A stretch of DNA of 64,000 nucleotides from Nectonema munidae (GCA_030549495.1 JAUIRK010000536.1:310001-374000); one strand, 5' to 3'. Counted from the stretch's first letter, positions 33,901-40,324 are shown. Notes: a model not told the origin generated them from the sequence alone. A program made the numbers and translations.

Positions 33901-35280
33901 AGAAATTTATTTGAAAAAACTAATAGATTAATATAAAAAGCATATAGGGTTTAGGCATAATATGAAATACAAAATAGAGTTAGAAATAGTAAAACGTTGG
34001 ATAACACAAGGCAACAGAGCCCTTTGAATGTTATCCAAGGGATAAAAGGATTTTATGGATCGAAAATCGTTCAAAGTCGTTTTTTGTTGAATGTATTTGG
34101 ACTTATTTTTATTCAATTATTGATTAGCTTTTCATTCATTAATTATTATATGTTCTATAAAAAGGCACTTGAAATATATATCAGGTTTTTTTCATCAATC
34201 GATAAAAATAGTCGAAATATTTCCATGGCAAAAAATTTTTGGAAAGAAGACATATGCCCAAATTTTTAGATCTAGTTTCGTCTTAGCTTAAACTAGATTA
34301 CTAACATATTACTTAAATTTAGAATATCTTGAAAAATATAACTAATCAAAAAAATTGAATACGATATTTGAGTTGATCTTTAAATTTTACATGAGAATTG
34401 ATTTTAAAAAAGCTGGCATTTTAAAAAAATTTGTCGAAAAGTGATTAATAATGTCATTTTTTCAATCAAAAACGTCACTTGGCAATCAATATTTTTGTTT
34501 TCGTAATCAATATCGTGCTCTTCAAAATAATTTCAATTTGTCTTCCATTACTTACTCTACTTTTATCCATTCTTTTATTGACCGAACCAAAGAATTTTGA
34601 ATAATTAGGATCATATAGAATGTTAGCTACTGCTAAGCGTCTTAATGGGACTTTTGAAATGACACTATTTTGATACTGTTTTTGTGTATATAAATTAATA
34701 TATGTACAATCATAGTTCCTTATATGTTATAATCATTAATGCATTTTGCAATCATTGTGTCACATATGTTCTTTTTCAAATAAACTTCTTCTTCTTCTTA
34801 AATACTCAATTTTGGATATCCATAATTCATTTTACAAAATTTCATTTCCTACTTGATGCTTATTTACGCAAATAAGTAAAAATTTAATTTCAAGACGCCA
34901 TCTTTCACCTCACAAGGTGTTTAAGTACACTAAGTATTTACACGTGTGTAATTGCATTTGTGAGTATAACACCAAAATTCGTTTCTCCTATATAGAATAG
35001 CACAACTCGAAAAATATATTTTATTTAAAGAAGTCAAAAAAATAATTAAGTTGAAAGAAATAAAAAAAATTATTTTCCTTCACATGCAGTTGCAACATAT
35101 GGTAAAAAATACATTTAAGTTATAGTTACTTACATGTGCATTGCAGATGCGGTAGGCGATACTGTTGTTGTCGAAACAAAAGTTTGAGTCACAATTCTCG
35201 ATGTATTTGAAAGACAAGCCTCTACCACATGTTTTGGAGCATGGACTCCAGCCCGTAGAATTTGTTCTGTCCTTCAAGTT
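6797..35280 (-). CDS. ADAMTS-like (punctin/MADD-4 type) secreted matrix protein, 18 exons seen, 5' end missing
   Basis: Split gene assembled from exons at 35134-35280, 31412-31648, 30578-30722, 29666-29795, 28081-28285, 26518-26683, 23694-23736, 20272-20402, 20019-20189, 18279-18408, 15101-15317, 14689-15043, 13531-13781, 12526-12648, 12149-12463, 9867-10049, 8348-8510 and 6797-6924. Each intron is GT-AG, all phases match, and the sum is 3240 nt (1079 residues plus stop). Domains: TSP1 (1-49), ADAMTS cysteine-rich (50-155), seven TSP1 (about 160-625), Ig (690-770), linker, three TSP1 (830-1035), PLAC (1040-1079). No HExxH protease domain is visible, so this is ADAMTS-like and not a peptidase. 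Family knowledge: ADAMTSL1/3 and nematode MADD-4 are secreted matrix proteins; MADD-4 guides muscle arms and clusters receptors at neuromuscular junctions. A role here is inferred from family only. Papilin is a less likely alternative because no Kunitz domains are seen. Signal peptide and start codon are not assigned. Confidence 0.9.
6925..8347 (-). other. Last intron of ADAMTS-like gene
   Basis: A+T-rich. Contains a poly(C) run at about 7601-7614 next to CTTTTATTGGAG, which is matched inversely by CTCCAACCAATAAAAG near 7466, and a (CAA)n microsatellite at 8282-8302. Confidence 0.6.
8348..8510 (-). CDS. Exon 17: cysteines of TSP1-11
   Basis: 163 nt, phase 0 to 1, acceptor ...tgaatatag, donor TCCA|GTGAGT. 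Reads CSRSCGIGGIQRRSARCV, then SCLSIPKPVLVKFCENLAEC, a complete set of TSP1 cysteines following WSK of exon 16. The longest ATG-started frame across this stretch is a different, non-coding frame. The split Lys codon joins to exon 18. Confidence 0.93.
9867..10049 (-). CDS. Exon 16: cysteines of TSP1-10 and start of TSP1-11
   Basis: 61 codons, phase 0 to 0, acceptor ...ttcccatag, donor AAG|GTAAAA. Starts at the first Cys, CSQSQCIGVGIGRQSRNIFC, where an extra residue breaks CSxxCG into CSxSQC; then EKYRICANTFC and HWETTRWSK, the Trp pair of the last TSP1 module. The modified CSxxCG motif might remove the O-fucosylation site, which is inference. Confidence 0.93.
10181..10666. mobile_element. hAT (Buster-like) non-autonomous element
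   Basis: Ends CAGTGGTTCCCAACC and GGTTGGAAACCACTG form terminal inverted repeats (element 10189-10658, 470 bp). An exact 8-bp duplication CTCTAGAA flanks it (10181-10188, 10659-10666). The duplication fits nnnTAnnn, the Buster-group preference. Interior is A+T-rich without transposase. It sits between exons 15 and 16 of the ADAMTS-like gene. Confidence 0.9.
12149..12463 (-). CDS. Exon 15: TSP1-9 and start of TSP1-10
   Basis: 105 codons, phase 0 to 0, acceptor ...tatgataag, donor AAA|GTATTA. After a basic linker it reads LWKTFGWSKCSRTCGRRG, a loop of about 40 residues with DFFCEE, KPPKFKICKEKKC closing TSP1-9, and VWKSSEWTK, the Trp pair of TSP1-10. The acceptor choice follows from phase 0 of the preceding donor; the upstream open stretch to about 12481 belongs to the short intron. 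Confidence 0.9.
12526..12648 (-). CDS. Exon 14: linker exon between Ig and TSP1-9
   Basis: 41 codons, phase 0 at both ends, acceptor ...gtaattag, donor GAC|GTAAAT. It encodes DTQPTTNVRNQTFGVEK and a Lys/Arg/Ser-rich continuation, with two N-glycosylation sequons (NQT, NAT) and no domain. It is not in an ATG-started ORF; support is the in-frame open reading, exact phase match with exons 13 and 15, and higher G+C than the intron around it. The intron to exon 15 is only 62 nt. Skipping it would keep the frame, so it could be optional. Confidence 0.65.
12690..13508. mobile_element. Inverted-repeat DNA element in the exon 13-14 intron
   Basis: TTAGTTTATTGGATAA, CAATGAAATAGGTGAT and CTTGAATGACAT at 12725-12783 recur in inverse orientation at 13405-13474. 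Beyond these, TTGCCGAAT at the left and ATCGGCA at the right suggest the outer ends. The interior (about 12800-13390) has short frames without a recognised transposase. The element ends about 20 bp from exon 13's donor. Confidence 0.65.
13531..13781 (-). CDS. Exon 13: immunoglobulin domain
   Basis: 251 nt, phase 1 to 0, acceptor ...ttttttaag, donor ATA|GTAAGT. One C2/I-type Ig domain: first Cys in LKLKCVTG, core Trp in IIWEKNG, a strand LKIKRIDTF, and DSGVYTC, the DxGxYxC motif with the second Cys. A single Ig between TSP1 arrays is characteristic of ADAMTSL1/3, MADD-4 and papilin-type proteins, and helps separate this gene from plain ADAMTS proteases. Confidence 0.95.
14024..14092. repeat. 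Single arm of the palindromic element
   Basis: TTACCATTTTTAGTTCTAA followed by TTTTGCAATTCTACT: one arm only, between exons 12 and 13. A shorter trace is at 16025-16075. Confidence 0.5.
14689..15043 (-). CDS. Exon 12: TSP1-8 cysteines and linker to Ig domain
   Basis: 355 nt, phase 0 to 1, acceptor ...tttcttcag, weak donor AAAG|GTTATT. It starts CSNPCGKGNKKRTVFC, continues with a Lys-rich loop and NCPITHF, closing TSP1-8, then an approximately 60-residue linker rich in Ser and Lys, and a beta-strand-like stretch ending KGKVLVPKG that leads into the Ig domain. The donor is non-consensus beyond GT but the split Gly codon restores an Ig-like 'G..L.L.C' pattern on joining. Confidence 0.87.
15101..15317 (-). 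CDS. Exon 11: TSP1-7 and start of TSP1-8
   Basis: 217 nt, phase 2 to 0, acceptor ...ttcattttag, donor CACAG|GTACGC. Opens at the first Trp, WQVSDYGKCSHTCGGGIKI, then VKCV, ELCPGQRP and VCNNIDC, a complete TSP1 module whose second Trp is Tyr. It ends FWQVGKWSQ, the start of TSP1-8, exactly before the first Cys of the next exon, the same intron position as at exons 5/6, 15/16 and 16/17. Confidence 0.95.
15318..18278 (-). other. Intron between exons 10 and 11
   Basis: Holds palindromic element copy 1 (16622-16857) and, at 16990-17110, a GC-richer stretch open on both strands that does not fit the required splice phase. The rest is A+T-rich. Confidence 0.6.
16622..16857. mobile_element. Palindromic short element (ATTCTATTTTGTC family), copy 1
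   Basis: The left arm has repeated ATTCTATTTTGTCTTTTGCA units; the right arm has the inverse GACAAAATAGAACT and ends AACTAAAAATGG. The whole can fold back on itself. Full-length frames across it are artefacts of the simple sequence. Confidence 0.75.
18279..18408 (-). CDS. Exon 10: rest of TSP1-6
   Basis: 130 nt, phase 1 to 2, acceptor ...ttcgcatag, donor CAAC|GTAAAA. It reads LQTCIILC after the split Gly, a charged Asp-rich loop, then KPPSFKRACNEFPCPP, the standard KPPS...C...PCP close of a TSP1 module. The split Thr codon joins to WQVSDYGKC of exon 11. Too short and without a start codon, so it is seen only by reading the frame demanded by its neighbours. Confidence 0.88.
18409..20018 (-). 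other. Intron between exons 9 and 10
   Basis: 18430-18660 and 18780-18930 are richer in G+C than most introns but show no exon. A strong minus-strand donor near 19850 (TTTAAAG|GTGAGT) has only stop-containing frames upstream. Confidence 0.55.
20019..20189 (-). CDS. Exon 9: end of TSP1-5, linker and start of TSP1-6
   Basis: 171 nt, phase 1 to 1, acceptor ...ttgatgtag, donor GGAG|GTATCA. It reads VFKPPSKEICNAGPCPK, closing TSP1-5, then a Ser/Gly/Gln-rich linker, then SWKYRGFTKCTHDCLGG, the start of TSP1-6. In this module the second Trp is Phe and the CSxxCG motif is CTHDCLG, a more divergent version. Only an 82-nt intron separates it from exon 8. Confidence 0.9.
20272..20402 (-). CDS. Exon 8: TSP1-5
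   Basis: 131 nt, phase 2 to 1, acceptor ...tttgcatag, donor AGAG|GTATTC. It encodes YVVSDWEACSVRCGIGVRY, then KLTC and a loop ending SQCRG. The first Trp of the usual pair is replaced by Tyr; CSVRCG and following cysteines are regular. The split Gly codon joins to exon 9, which supplies the last two cysteines of the module (EICNAGPC). Confidence 0.92.
20671..21055. mobile_element. Palindromic short element, copy 2 (long interior)
   Basis: Starts CCATTCTATTTTGCCC, ends AGAACTAAAAAATACC. The interior (Gaaattttctaa/ttttgatatgtttc region) is shared in inverse orientation with the 49.1-kb copy, showing that this is a defined family and not only simple sequence. Confidence 0.75.
21077..21384. mobile_element. 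Palindromic short element, copy 3, interrupted
   Basis: TACCATTTTTAGTTTTATTTT arm at the left and AAGTAAAACTAAAAATCG at the right, split by the TTAA-type MITE at 21197-21335. It lies almost end to end with copy 2. Confidence 0.7.
21197..21335. mobile_element. TTAA-type MITE (copy B), nested in another element
   Basis: Inverse-orientation copy of the 37.9-kb element: ACCCATTAAGTACCA ... GGCACTTAATGGGTTAA, with CAGACGA motifs inside. The right side has TTAA; the left flank has changed to AATA. It interrupts the palindromic element at 21077-21384, so it is the younger of the two. Confidence 0.8.
21982..22011 (-). other. Candidate 30-nt cassette microexon
   Basis: Minus strand: acceptor ccattttag, 30 nt, donor TTTAG|GTAAGC. 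Read in phase 2 to 2, the phase between exons 7 and 8, it stays open (LLFMFRPEF). Inclusion would add ten residues before TSP1-5. Not required for the gene model. Confidence 0.25.
22206..22238 (-). other. Candidate 33-nt cassette microexon
   Basis: Minus strand: acceptor ttaaaacag, 33 nt, donor AATAG|GTAAAA. Also open in phase 2 to 2 (FFGEFAKNAN). It lies 200 bp upstream of the 30-nt candidate; both can be joined without a stop. Confidence 0.25.
23694..23736 (-). CDS. Exon 7: 43-nt linker exon before TSP1-5
   Basis: Very short exon, phase 1 to 2, with a strong acceptor (long T-tract then ttag) and a consensus donor GTAAGT. It encodes a lysine-rich linker ending KKIKP, followed by a split Lys codon and then YVVSDW of exon 8. 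Support is mainly structural: exon 6 leaves in phase 1 and exon 8 needs phase 2, so a bridging exon of exactly this phase is required, and this one is open and flanked by the best splice sites in the interval. Confidence 0.75.
24450..24512. mobile_element. Fragment of a Buster-like hAT end
   Basis: AGGGGTCTATAGACAACAGG, then GGTTTGAACCACAG followed by atctagag resembles the right end and TCTAGA-type flank of the 10.2-kb element, degraded. The left end was not identified. Confidence 0.4.
24708..25927. mobile_element. hAT-like element with CAGGGCGAG ends
   Basis: Left end CAGGGCGAGGAAAAATTGAC and right end TTGACTTTTACTCGCCCTG are inverted repeats (24716-25919, 1204 bp). Flanks taatgagt and caatgact agree at 6 of 8 positions, compatible with an old 8-bp duplication. 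Both ends carry several TTGACTTT subterminal motifs. No transposase frame survives. It lies in the intron between exons 6 and 7. Confidence 0.65.
26518..26683 (-). CDS. Exon 6: cysteine part of TSP1-4
   Basis: 166 nt, phase 0 to 1, acceptor ...ccatttag, donor ACAG|GTTTAC. It starts exactly at the first Cys: CSNSCGKGIQLRKVFC, the CSxxCGxG core that follows WSR of exon 5, then a serine-rich loop, KPPAKREC and the last Cys. The CSxxC motif carries no Thr/Ser in the usual O-fucose position pattern (CSxS/TCG is CSNSCG here, so Ser is available). An overlapping frame gives a longer open stretch but has no domain logic and was discarded. Confidence 0.88.
27757..27971. mobile_element. Palindromic short element, copy 4
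   Basis: TATCATTTTAGTTCTTTTTG at the left, AACTAAAAATGGTATTATA at the right, with CAATTCTATTTTGTC and GACAAAATAGAACTG inside. Between exons 5 and 6. Confidence 0.75.
28081..28285 (-). CDS. Exon 5: TSP1-3 and start of TSP1-4
   Basis: 205 nt, phase 2 to 0, acceptor ...taattaag, donor AGG|GTATGT. The exon opens exactly at the first Trp of a module: WLAEPWSICAKECG, then REVRC, a variable loop, and KKCMIKPCPR closing TSP1-3. It continues with WITEEWSR, the WxxxxWS start of TSP1-4, whose cysteines are in the next exon. Both Trp of each pair are kept, which is the site used for C-mannosylation in TSP1 modules. Confidence 0.92.
29666..29795 (-). CDS. Exon 4: rest of TSP1-2
   Basis: 130 nt, enters in phase 1 and leaves in phase 2 (acceptor ...ttaatag, donor AG|GTATGC). 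The joined codon gives the third Gly of CSSKCGGG, followed by YQITTFYC, a loop with DEFC, then IQLCAKVDCEPR, the closing cysteines of the second TSP1 module. The intron just before it is short (782 nt) and richer in G+C than most introns here, but shows no open coding frame. Confidence 0.85.
30578..30722 (-). CDS. Exon 3: end of cysteine-rich domain joined to TSP1-2
   Basis: 48 codons plus one base (phase 0 to 1), acceptor ...taatttag, donor GGAG|GTCATC. It begins ITCDNKFGSGK, then DSCGVCGGNDTSC, the canonical close of the ADAMTS cysteine-rich domain. Only about seven residues later comes YRWKETPFSACSSKCGG, the start of a TSP1 module. In ADAMTS and most ADAMTSL proteins a spacer domain of roughly 110-130 residues stands at this place; here both halves lie in one uninterrupted exon, so the spacer is absent from this splice form. 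See the finding on spacer loss. Confidence 0.92.
31412..31648 (-). CDS. Exon 2: ADAMTS cysteine-rich domain, main part
   Basis: 79 codons, phase 0 to 0, acceptor ...tttgtcag, donor AGG|GTAAGT. It shows the ADAMTS cysteine-rich signature in order: DFRAHQC near its start, a SWIPFY block, PCSLIC, the stretch KVVDGTQC, and LCVNGKCR at the end. This domain follows the first TSP1 in ADAMTS and ADAMTSL proteins and contributes to matrix binding. Spacing of the cysteines fits the family, and the reading frame is open throughout. This is the clearest evidence that the gene is ADAMTS-related and not merely a TSP1-repeat protein. Confidence 0.93.
32655..32730 (-). repeat. Possible Penelope-like element end with hammerhead-like core
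   Basis: Minus strand: CTGAAGA, then ACCAAAGTGGT (four-pair stem), then GAAA, then an A/T stem (AATTTTATAAAATT). This is the order of the conserved boxes of a type III hammerhead ribozyme (CUGANGA, stem II, GAAA, stem III), known from Penelope-like retroelements. Only this end is visible; no reverse transcriptase was found nearby. Confidence 0.4.
32822..33246 (+). mobile_element. Internally deleted hAT element with transposase C-terminus (ZMYM1-like)
   Basis: Inverted ends CAGGGCCGTATCAAGGG and CCCTTGATACGGCCCTG (32830-33238), flanked by GACCAGAA/GACCAGAG (7 of 8 identical). Inside, a plus-strand frame reads SLTLMSIEKEVLNCVDF and IDNFAAAKTRK then stop, matching the 'LaLLSIE.e......DF..iIdeFA..KaR' end of hAT transposases of the ZMYM1-like group. 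The 5' part of the transposase has been lost by internal deletion. Confidence 0.85.
35134..35280 (-). CDS. Exon 1 (first recognised): first TSP1 module
   Basis: 49 codons, phase 0 at both ends, acceptor ...gaacacag and donor CAT|GTAAGT. It encodes the first TSP1 module: GWSPCSKTCGRG, then spaced cysteines and the ending YRICN, which runs directly into the cysteine-rich domain of the next exon, as in ADAMTS-like proteins. The outer tryptophan position is Ser, so the WxxW pair is reduced to one Trp. No ATG or signal peptide lies in or just before this exon (an in-frame stop is close upstream of the acceptor), so at least one 5' exon is missing. Confidence 0.85.
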
Positions 35281-35888
35281 CTGTGTTCGGATGAATTAAA
35301 AATTATATATCATTGCTTTCTTTATTTCAGTTAAAAAAACTAATTTACACAATCGAGAAAAGCTATGATCTATCCTTAAAATTGAATCTTAGTAATATAA
35401 CGGGTTTTACGTTCTATTACGTCGTTTTTACATTCGATTACGTGTTTGAAATAAACGAAACAACAAAAATTGCTTTGTGGAAGTAACGAGAAGCAAGGTT
35501 ATTGGAGGTCCGTTTGTATATATTTTGGCAGTCAAACGTTAATATCAAAGAGAGACCGAAGAACACTATTTTATATTCTTCTTCATCAAATTCTAAAAAT
35601 CTTATTGGGAAAATGCAACAATGACGTAATTGACTGCAATAAGGACGTGATAGATCAAAGAGTAGTTTTTTTTTATTCTTAGTGAAAAAACTTGTTAAAA
35701 ATTTTTATTGCTTCATTCATTTCATTCTACTTCCAAACCCCATATAAATTCTATACTGCAATTTTGAAAATACTGTTCAATTTGTCTACTTTTTGCAAAA
35801 TTTTTCTACAAATTCATTTCAAGTGTAAATTCTATTTTTAAGTAGTTAGTGAGAGTTAAGTATATTGAATGATCAGTATTACACATAT

Positions 35889-36002
35889 TTAACCTATTTA
35901 AGACCAAGCAAAGCAGACGACTTTAGTAATTCCTATTAAATTCCATGTAAAGTAGGAATTCGTCTGCGTTCTCTTTGGGAACACTGGTCGTAAATGGGTT
36001 AC
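35889..36002. mobile_element. TTAA-type MITE (copy C, shorter)
   Basis: TTAACCTATTTAAGACCA ... TGGTCGTAAATGGGTTAC, about 106 bp, with GCAGACGA and TCGTCTGC inside facing each other. The left flank is TTAA and the right TTAC. Confidence 0.7.
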
Positions 36003-36057
36003 ACAAGTATGACACACTTAAAATTTTCAAGCACATGTTTAATTAATCCATCTCATA

Positions 36058-36231
36058 TTCTAGAGCAGTGATTCCCAACCGGTGTGCCGCAGCACTAAAG
36101 GGTGCCGTATGATTTTTTAAGGGTGCCGCCAAAATTGTGCAACTACTTTTCCTCAAAGGGTGCCAGGAATTTTTAAAAAGCTCACCAAGGGTTCCGCTAA
36201 CTAAAAAAGGTTGGGAACCACTGTTCTAGAG
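36058..36231. mobile_element. hAT (Buster-like) MITE, short copy
   Basis: Ends CAGTGATTCCCAACC and GGTTGGGAACCACTG (element 36066-36223, 158 bp), exact 8-bp duplication TTCTAGAG on both sides. The interior repeats GGGTGCCG-like motifs, different from the 10.2-kb copy, so only the ends are shared. Confidence 0.9.
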
Positions 36232-36653
36232 AGTCGTTTGTTAGATTTTGTATAAAATTTAATCCTCATGATTTTGAGGCACAAGCTCACCTGAAATTTT
36301 GCATTTAATAAAAGCTTTGATCATTTTTATGAACTAAGAAAATAACTAAATTAATAACTATAACTAAATTTAAAATTTTTAACTAACTGGTTTAGTAAAA
36401 AATAAAAACATTTTTACTTAAAAAAATTATTTTATAAATTAATTTTTCAATTATAATTTATATTTAATTTAAATTTAAAAAAAAAATTTTTTTTTAATAA
36501 ATAAATAAAAAATAGTTATTTTTTAATTTTTGAATACAATTTTTATATAAACGTATTTTATTTGAAAAAAAAGTATTTATAAAACTTCATGCTATTTGAT
36601 GCTTAAAAGTAAAAAAATTAAATTTTAAGACTAATACGGCCCAAAAATGCATT

Positions 36654-36783
36654 TTAAACCTTTGAGGACCAACAATTTGAAGAGGATTCGTCTGCTTTCT
36701 TTTTCAATGGAATTTTATATATTCAAAGCAGACGATTTTCATTTCTTGGGTCACTGGTGACCCACTGGTCCTCAAAGGGTTAA
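36654..36783. mobile_element. TTAA-type MITE (copy D)
   Basis: TTAA then ACCTTTGAGGACCA ... TGGTCCTCAAAGGG then TTAA, about 122 bp. The interior again has TTCGTCTGC and GCAGACGA plus a GGTCACTGGTGACC palindrome. Clean TTAA on both sides. Confidence 0.85.
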
Positions 36784-37106
36784 ATACGCTCCAAAAGCCT
36801 CAATTGACACAAAATGGCGAATTGCTTAGTTTATTATGGAAAAAAATGAAGAGAGCTTTTCTACTCAAAATATGAATATAAGATATAAAAGTCATACAAG
36901 TTGAATATCTTAAATAAATTTCGACAACAAAAAAATTATGTTTCAAAAAGATGAAAAGAAAAATGCAAAAAATAATAGAAGAATAAACATTTTAATATTC
37001 AATCTTATAAAAAGCTTTAGAATGAAGGGAGAAAATTCTTAAACTGTGTCATTTGAAGTTGCTGGTTACTCTAGTGGTGAGCGACGAAATGTCACAGAAC
37101 GATCTT

Positions 37107-37281
37107 TCCTCACTCGAGATAACTTTGGAATTTGACGAAACAATGAAGTTTGAAAAGTTGGCAAATAAAATTTTATGATTGAAGTAATAAAAGATAAAGA
37201 GGTGTATATGAAAAGGTGGCAGAAAAAAGTGGGAACAAAGGGAAGAGTTATTGCTGTTTTTTTAGGATTTTCAGCCTCCAT
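37107..37281 (-). CDS. Alternative candidate first coding exon
   Basis: ATG at 37279-37281 opens a 58-codon frame with a hydrophobic middle (LPFVPTFFCHLFIYTSLSF) that reaches a donor-like CGA|GTGAGG in phase 0, the phase needed by exon 1 at 35280. The N-terminus is polar and the hydrophobic region long, so it would be a poor signal peptide or a signal anchor. It lies in an island richer in G+C. Weak support; it may equally be 5' UTR or chance. Confidence 0.2.
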
Positions 37282-37890
37282 TCAACACATCACATTCCTT
37301 GCGAGTATAGAAAAAAGAGTAATGATAGCGACGACATTTCACACTGAACATCTCTCTAGAGAAAAATCAGAGATTGAGCAAGATTTATATCATTAAATGG
37401 AAAATAGTTTGATAATAAAAATAATAATGGTAATACTAATAGTAGTAGTAGTAATCATAATAATAACAATGCTCGCATAACTAAATGCCACTGAATTATT
37501 CAATGAAAGAGATGAATTGATGAAAACGATGATGATGATGATCAGAAGTGATCTTGCTTAAGAGTATAGGCGCTATTCCCTATCTAATTGAAGAGAGTAT
37601 CAGAAGATGATGATTTAAAGTGAAATCTATAATAATGATAATAATGATCACTAATATAATCATTTAATTTATCGCACTAACAAATAACTTTATATGCCAA
37701 GAAGACTATTATATAACAATGCCTCTACAAATCCATGTATAAAAACTCTATCATGACAATGGCCCATCGAATCGCCCCGTAGGGAATATACTCCCAAGCA
37801 TAGTACTTCTTAGATTCTAGAGATAAGAGCATTTACACTTGTTGATTATTAAGTTCATAAGAGTATTTGCAAGATGATTAGAATTTTTGT

Positions 37891-38028
37891 TTAACCCATT
37901 AAGTCCCAATGCTCCCATTTGAGAACATAAGTATCTTCATCTTCGTCTGCTTTTTTCAATGACTTTGAATATAAATCGTCTGCCTTTTTTTAGATATCGT
38001 CTGATTTCTATGGTACTTAATGGGTTAA
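37891..38028. mobile_element. TTAA-flanked piggyBac-type MITE (copy A)
   Basis: CCCATTAAGT...ACTTAATGGG ends with TTAA directly on each side (37891-37894, 38025-38028), 130 bp between. The interior has TCGTCTGC and ATCGTCTGATT motifs. TTAA duplication is diagnostic of piggyBac-type insertion. Confidence 0.85.
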
Positions 38029-38187
38029 AAGAAGAAATATTTCTATAGAGAGTAAAAATCTTGAAATTTTTACTAAGTTATCTGCAAAAAAAAGAGTAGC
38101 TCACTGAAAACAAAAATTAGTTACAGTAACTACTCTTTTTTATGATTAACGTAACAATGACTGTTACTAAATGAAATATTTAGTTGC

Positions 38188-38262
38188 GTGACCGATTGGT
38201 TAGAGCGCAGGCTCTGAACCTGAAAGTCTCGGGTTCGATTCTGCTTCTGCCAAAAAGTCATA
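38188..38262 (+). repeat. tRNA-Gln-like SINE head or tRNA pseudogene
   Basis: A-box-like GACCGATTGGTTAGAGC, an anticodon arm CAGG-CTCTGAA-CCTG with loop of seven and anticodon CTG, and a B box GGGTTCGATTC. The T stem pairs badly and the acceptor stem is not closed, so a functional tRNA is unlikely; a SINE head or decayed tRNA is preferred. Confidence 0.55.
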
Positions 38263-40324
38263 GCTCAATGTCAGCGGTACTCAGTGCCTTATCGATGAAA
38301 ATACTATACCACATTTAACCACATTTAATGCATAAAACTTTAACATTCTTGGTAATTAAAATACTATTGAATCATGGCAAATTTACTATTTTTAGTGGTA
38401 GGTTACCTTTCAATGAGGTAAAACATCTGACACAAAAATCACCTTAAAAAGTAAAGATTTTCACGTTCTCTATACTATTAAGATATTGCTGGCATAATAG
38501 AAAAATATTGTAAATATTTATTTATTCAAAAAAATGAATAAATACTCGCAATTTACATAAATTGATAGCAATATTGCTATAAAAATGGTTAAACTTTATT
38601 TTACCACATTTTGCCTTCTACAATTGTTGAAATTACTTTTCTTATTTTAAGTGCTAACTATAAAATATACTGCTCATAAAACTATGTGATGAATAAAAAT
38701 AGAAAATGTATGTGATTTCACAGTTATGAAATTTTATAGATTCTATTTCTATCATATGGTAACATTATCTGCATTGAAAATTTCTTCCGTCAGAAAAAAT
38801 TGGAGATGATCCTTTAAAACATTTTGTAGTTTTTGCCTTTTTTAAAGCTGATTTTTAATTTTAGTTTTTGAATCAATTGTCACATGAAGCATCCTTGCAA
38901 TCTTAACAAACCAAAGACTATACAGCGAGTTATATGACTGAATCACGACAAATTTGATGACAAAATACCGACAGTTTGTAGGGTGTGACTAAGTTATTGG
39001 CTACTTATAAATAACTAACTAACTCACGGCTTTCCAATCTTTATTTCCAATATGTCTCACTTTTTTAGATAAATTTGAATTTGCCAATGTCAGAATATTT
39101 TTTATCAAATATCTTCTTTGCTTGAATTGTCATTTAGTTTGTGTTTCCTCCATTCTTGTTTGGAATAACGTTGGAATCTTCATTCTTGATAGATCACGTG
39201 AGCATTAATAATGTTATCCATTATTTAAAAATGATTTTAACTTGAAAAGTATATATTCCAAAATTTTATTTATGTGCATATATCCTTTATTTTCTAAAGT
39301 AAGTATCCACATTCCACAAGTTATCCAAAATATAAGAGACAAAATTAAAATATAAAAAAAGATATTTAGATCAAAAATAATTTAAAATACAAATAAAAAT
39401 TAAGTGGAAAATAAAAATACTAAGTTATGAAGCATATAAATTAAGAATTATGATTCGATTAAAAAGTCGAATATTTTTCAAATATTGTTTATGAAATTTC
39501 GCAATTAACAACTTAATTTTAACTAACAAACTAACTTACTTACTTACTGGTCAAATGCATTAAAAGATTAACAAAATAAATAACTACTAACATTAATTAT
39601 TTTTTACTTTTTTTTTACTTTTTTTTTAGAATTTTTTTTGTAAACATTTGATCCATCAAGATTTAGTTTGAGCATCATATGACTTAGATTAAAAAAGCAG
39701 AAAATTGAAGTCTAAAAAATGAAAAGAGACAAAAAAAAATAAGAGTAGAGGGAATGAAGAAATTTAAATTTTTTAGCAATAAAAAGATGGCGAGATGAAA
39801 TGGGAGATCAAGAAGTCGATGGGATTTAATTAGAAAACATGGTGAATTTAATGCTGCTGCAACTAACAAGAGAACATGCTTGGAATATTTTATTTAAATT
39901 ATAAACAAAATTTGGTGCAAAGAAATGCAATTAAATTGGAAGAGTGTGGGAATATTGAGCAACTCAAAAAATCGAATTGACGATTTAATAAAAAATGCAA
40001 AAATGTCACCTCATTCTTCTTTGCAGAAATCAATACTGATGCTTGGAATTTGAGGCAGATTTCCAGAAGAAACTATAAAAAAATTTTAACAAAAGTGTAA
40101 TTACAAATAAAGTTTATAAAGTTGGAATAAATATTTCGTTTAAAACACAAGCCCAGCCTGTGTCTTTAGACGCAAGTGTTCGTTAAACCACGGTAAATCA
40201 CTCCAATGTTTGGCAAAAATAAAATTCGTATAACGCATTCAGCTATAAGAGAGTCTTTTTAACGACAATAGTATTAAATTTAAAAAATGTTTATACTATC
40301 TTTCAAATCATTCAATTTTTTATT

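Larger units (their letters stand above)
31649..35133 (-). other. Intron between exons 1 and 2
   Basis: Carries the hammerhead-like repeat end (32655-32730) and the hAT element at 32822-33246. At 33885-34800, inverse AAGAAGAAG...TTTGAAAAA and TTTTTCAAATAAAC...TTCTTCTT stretches may mark another degraded element; plus and minus frames there (33928-34269) look like chance. Confidence 0.5.

Noticed and set aside
33997-34269. 90-codon plus-strand frame
   Set aside because: Hydrophobic, Phe/Ile/Asn-rich translation as expected from A+T-rich DNA, no homology, opposite frame also open.
38188-38262. Functional tRNA-Gln(CTG) gene
   Set aside because: Anticodon arm and A/B boxes are present, but the T stem and acceptor stem do not pair, so a SINE head or decayed tRNA is preferred.
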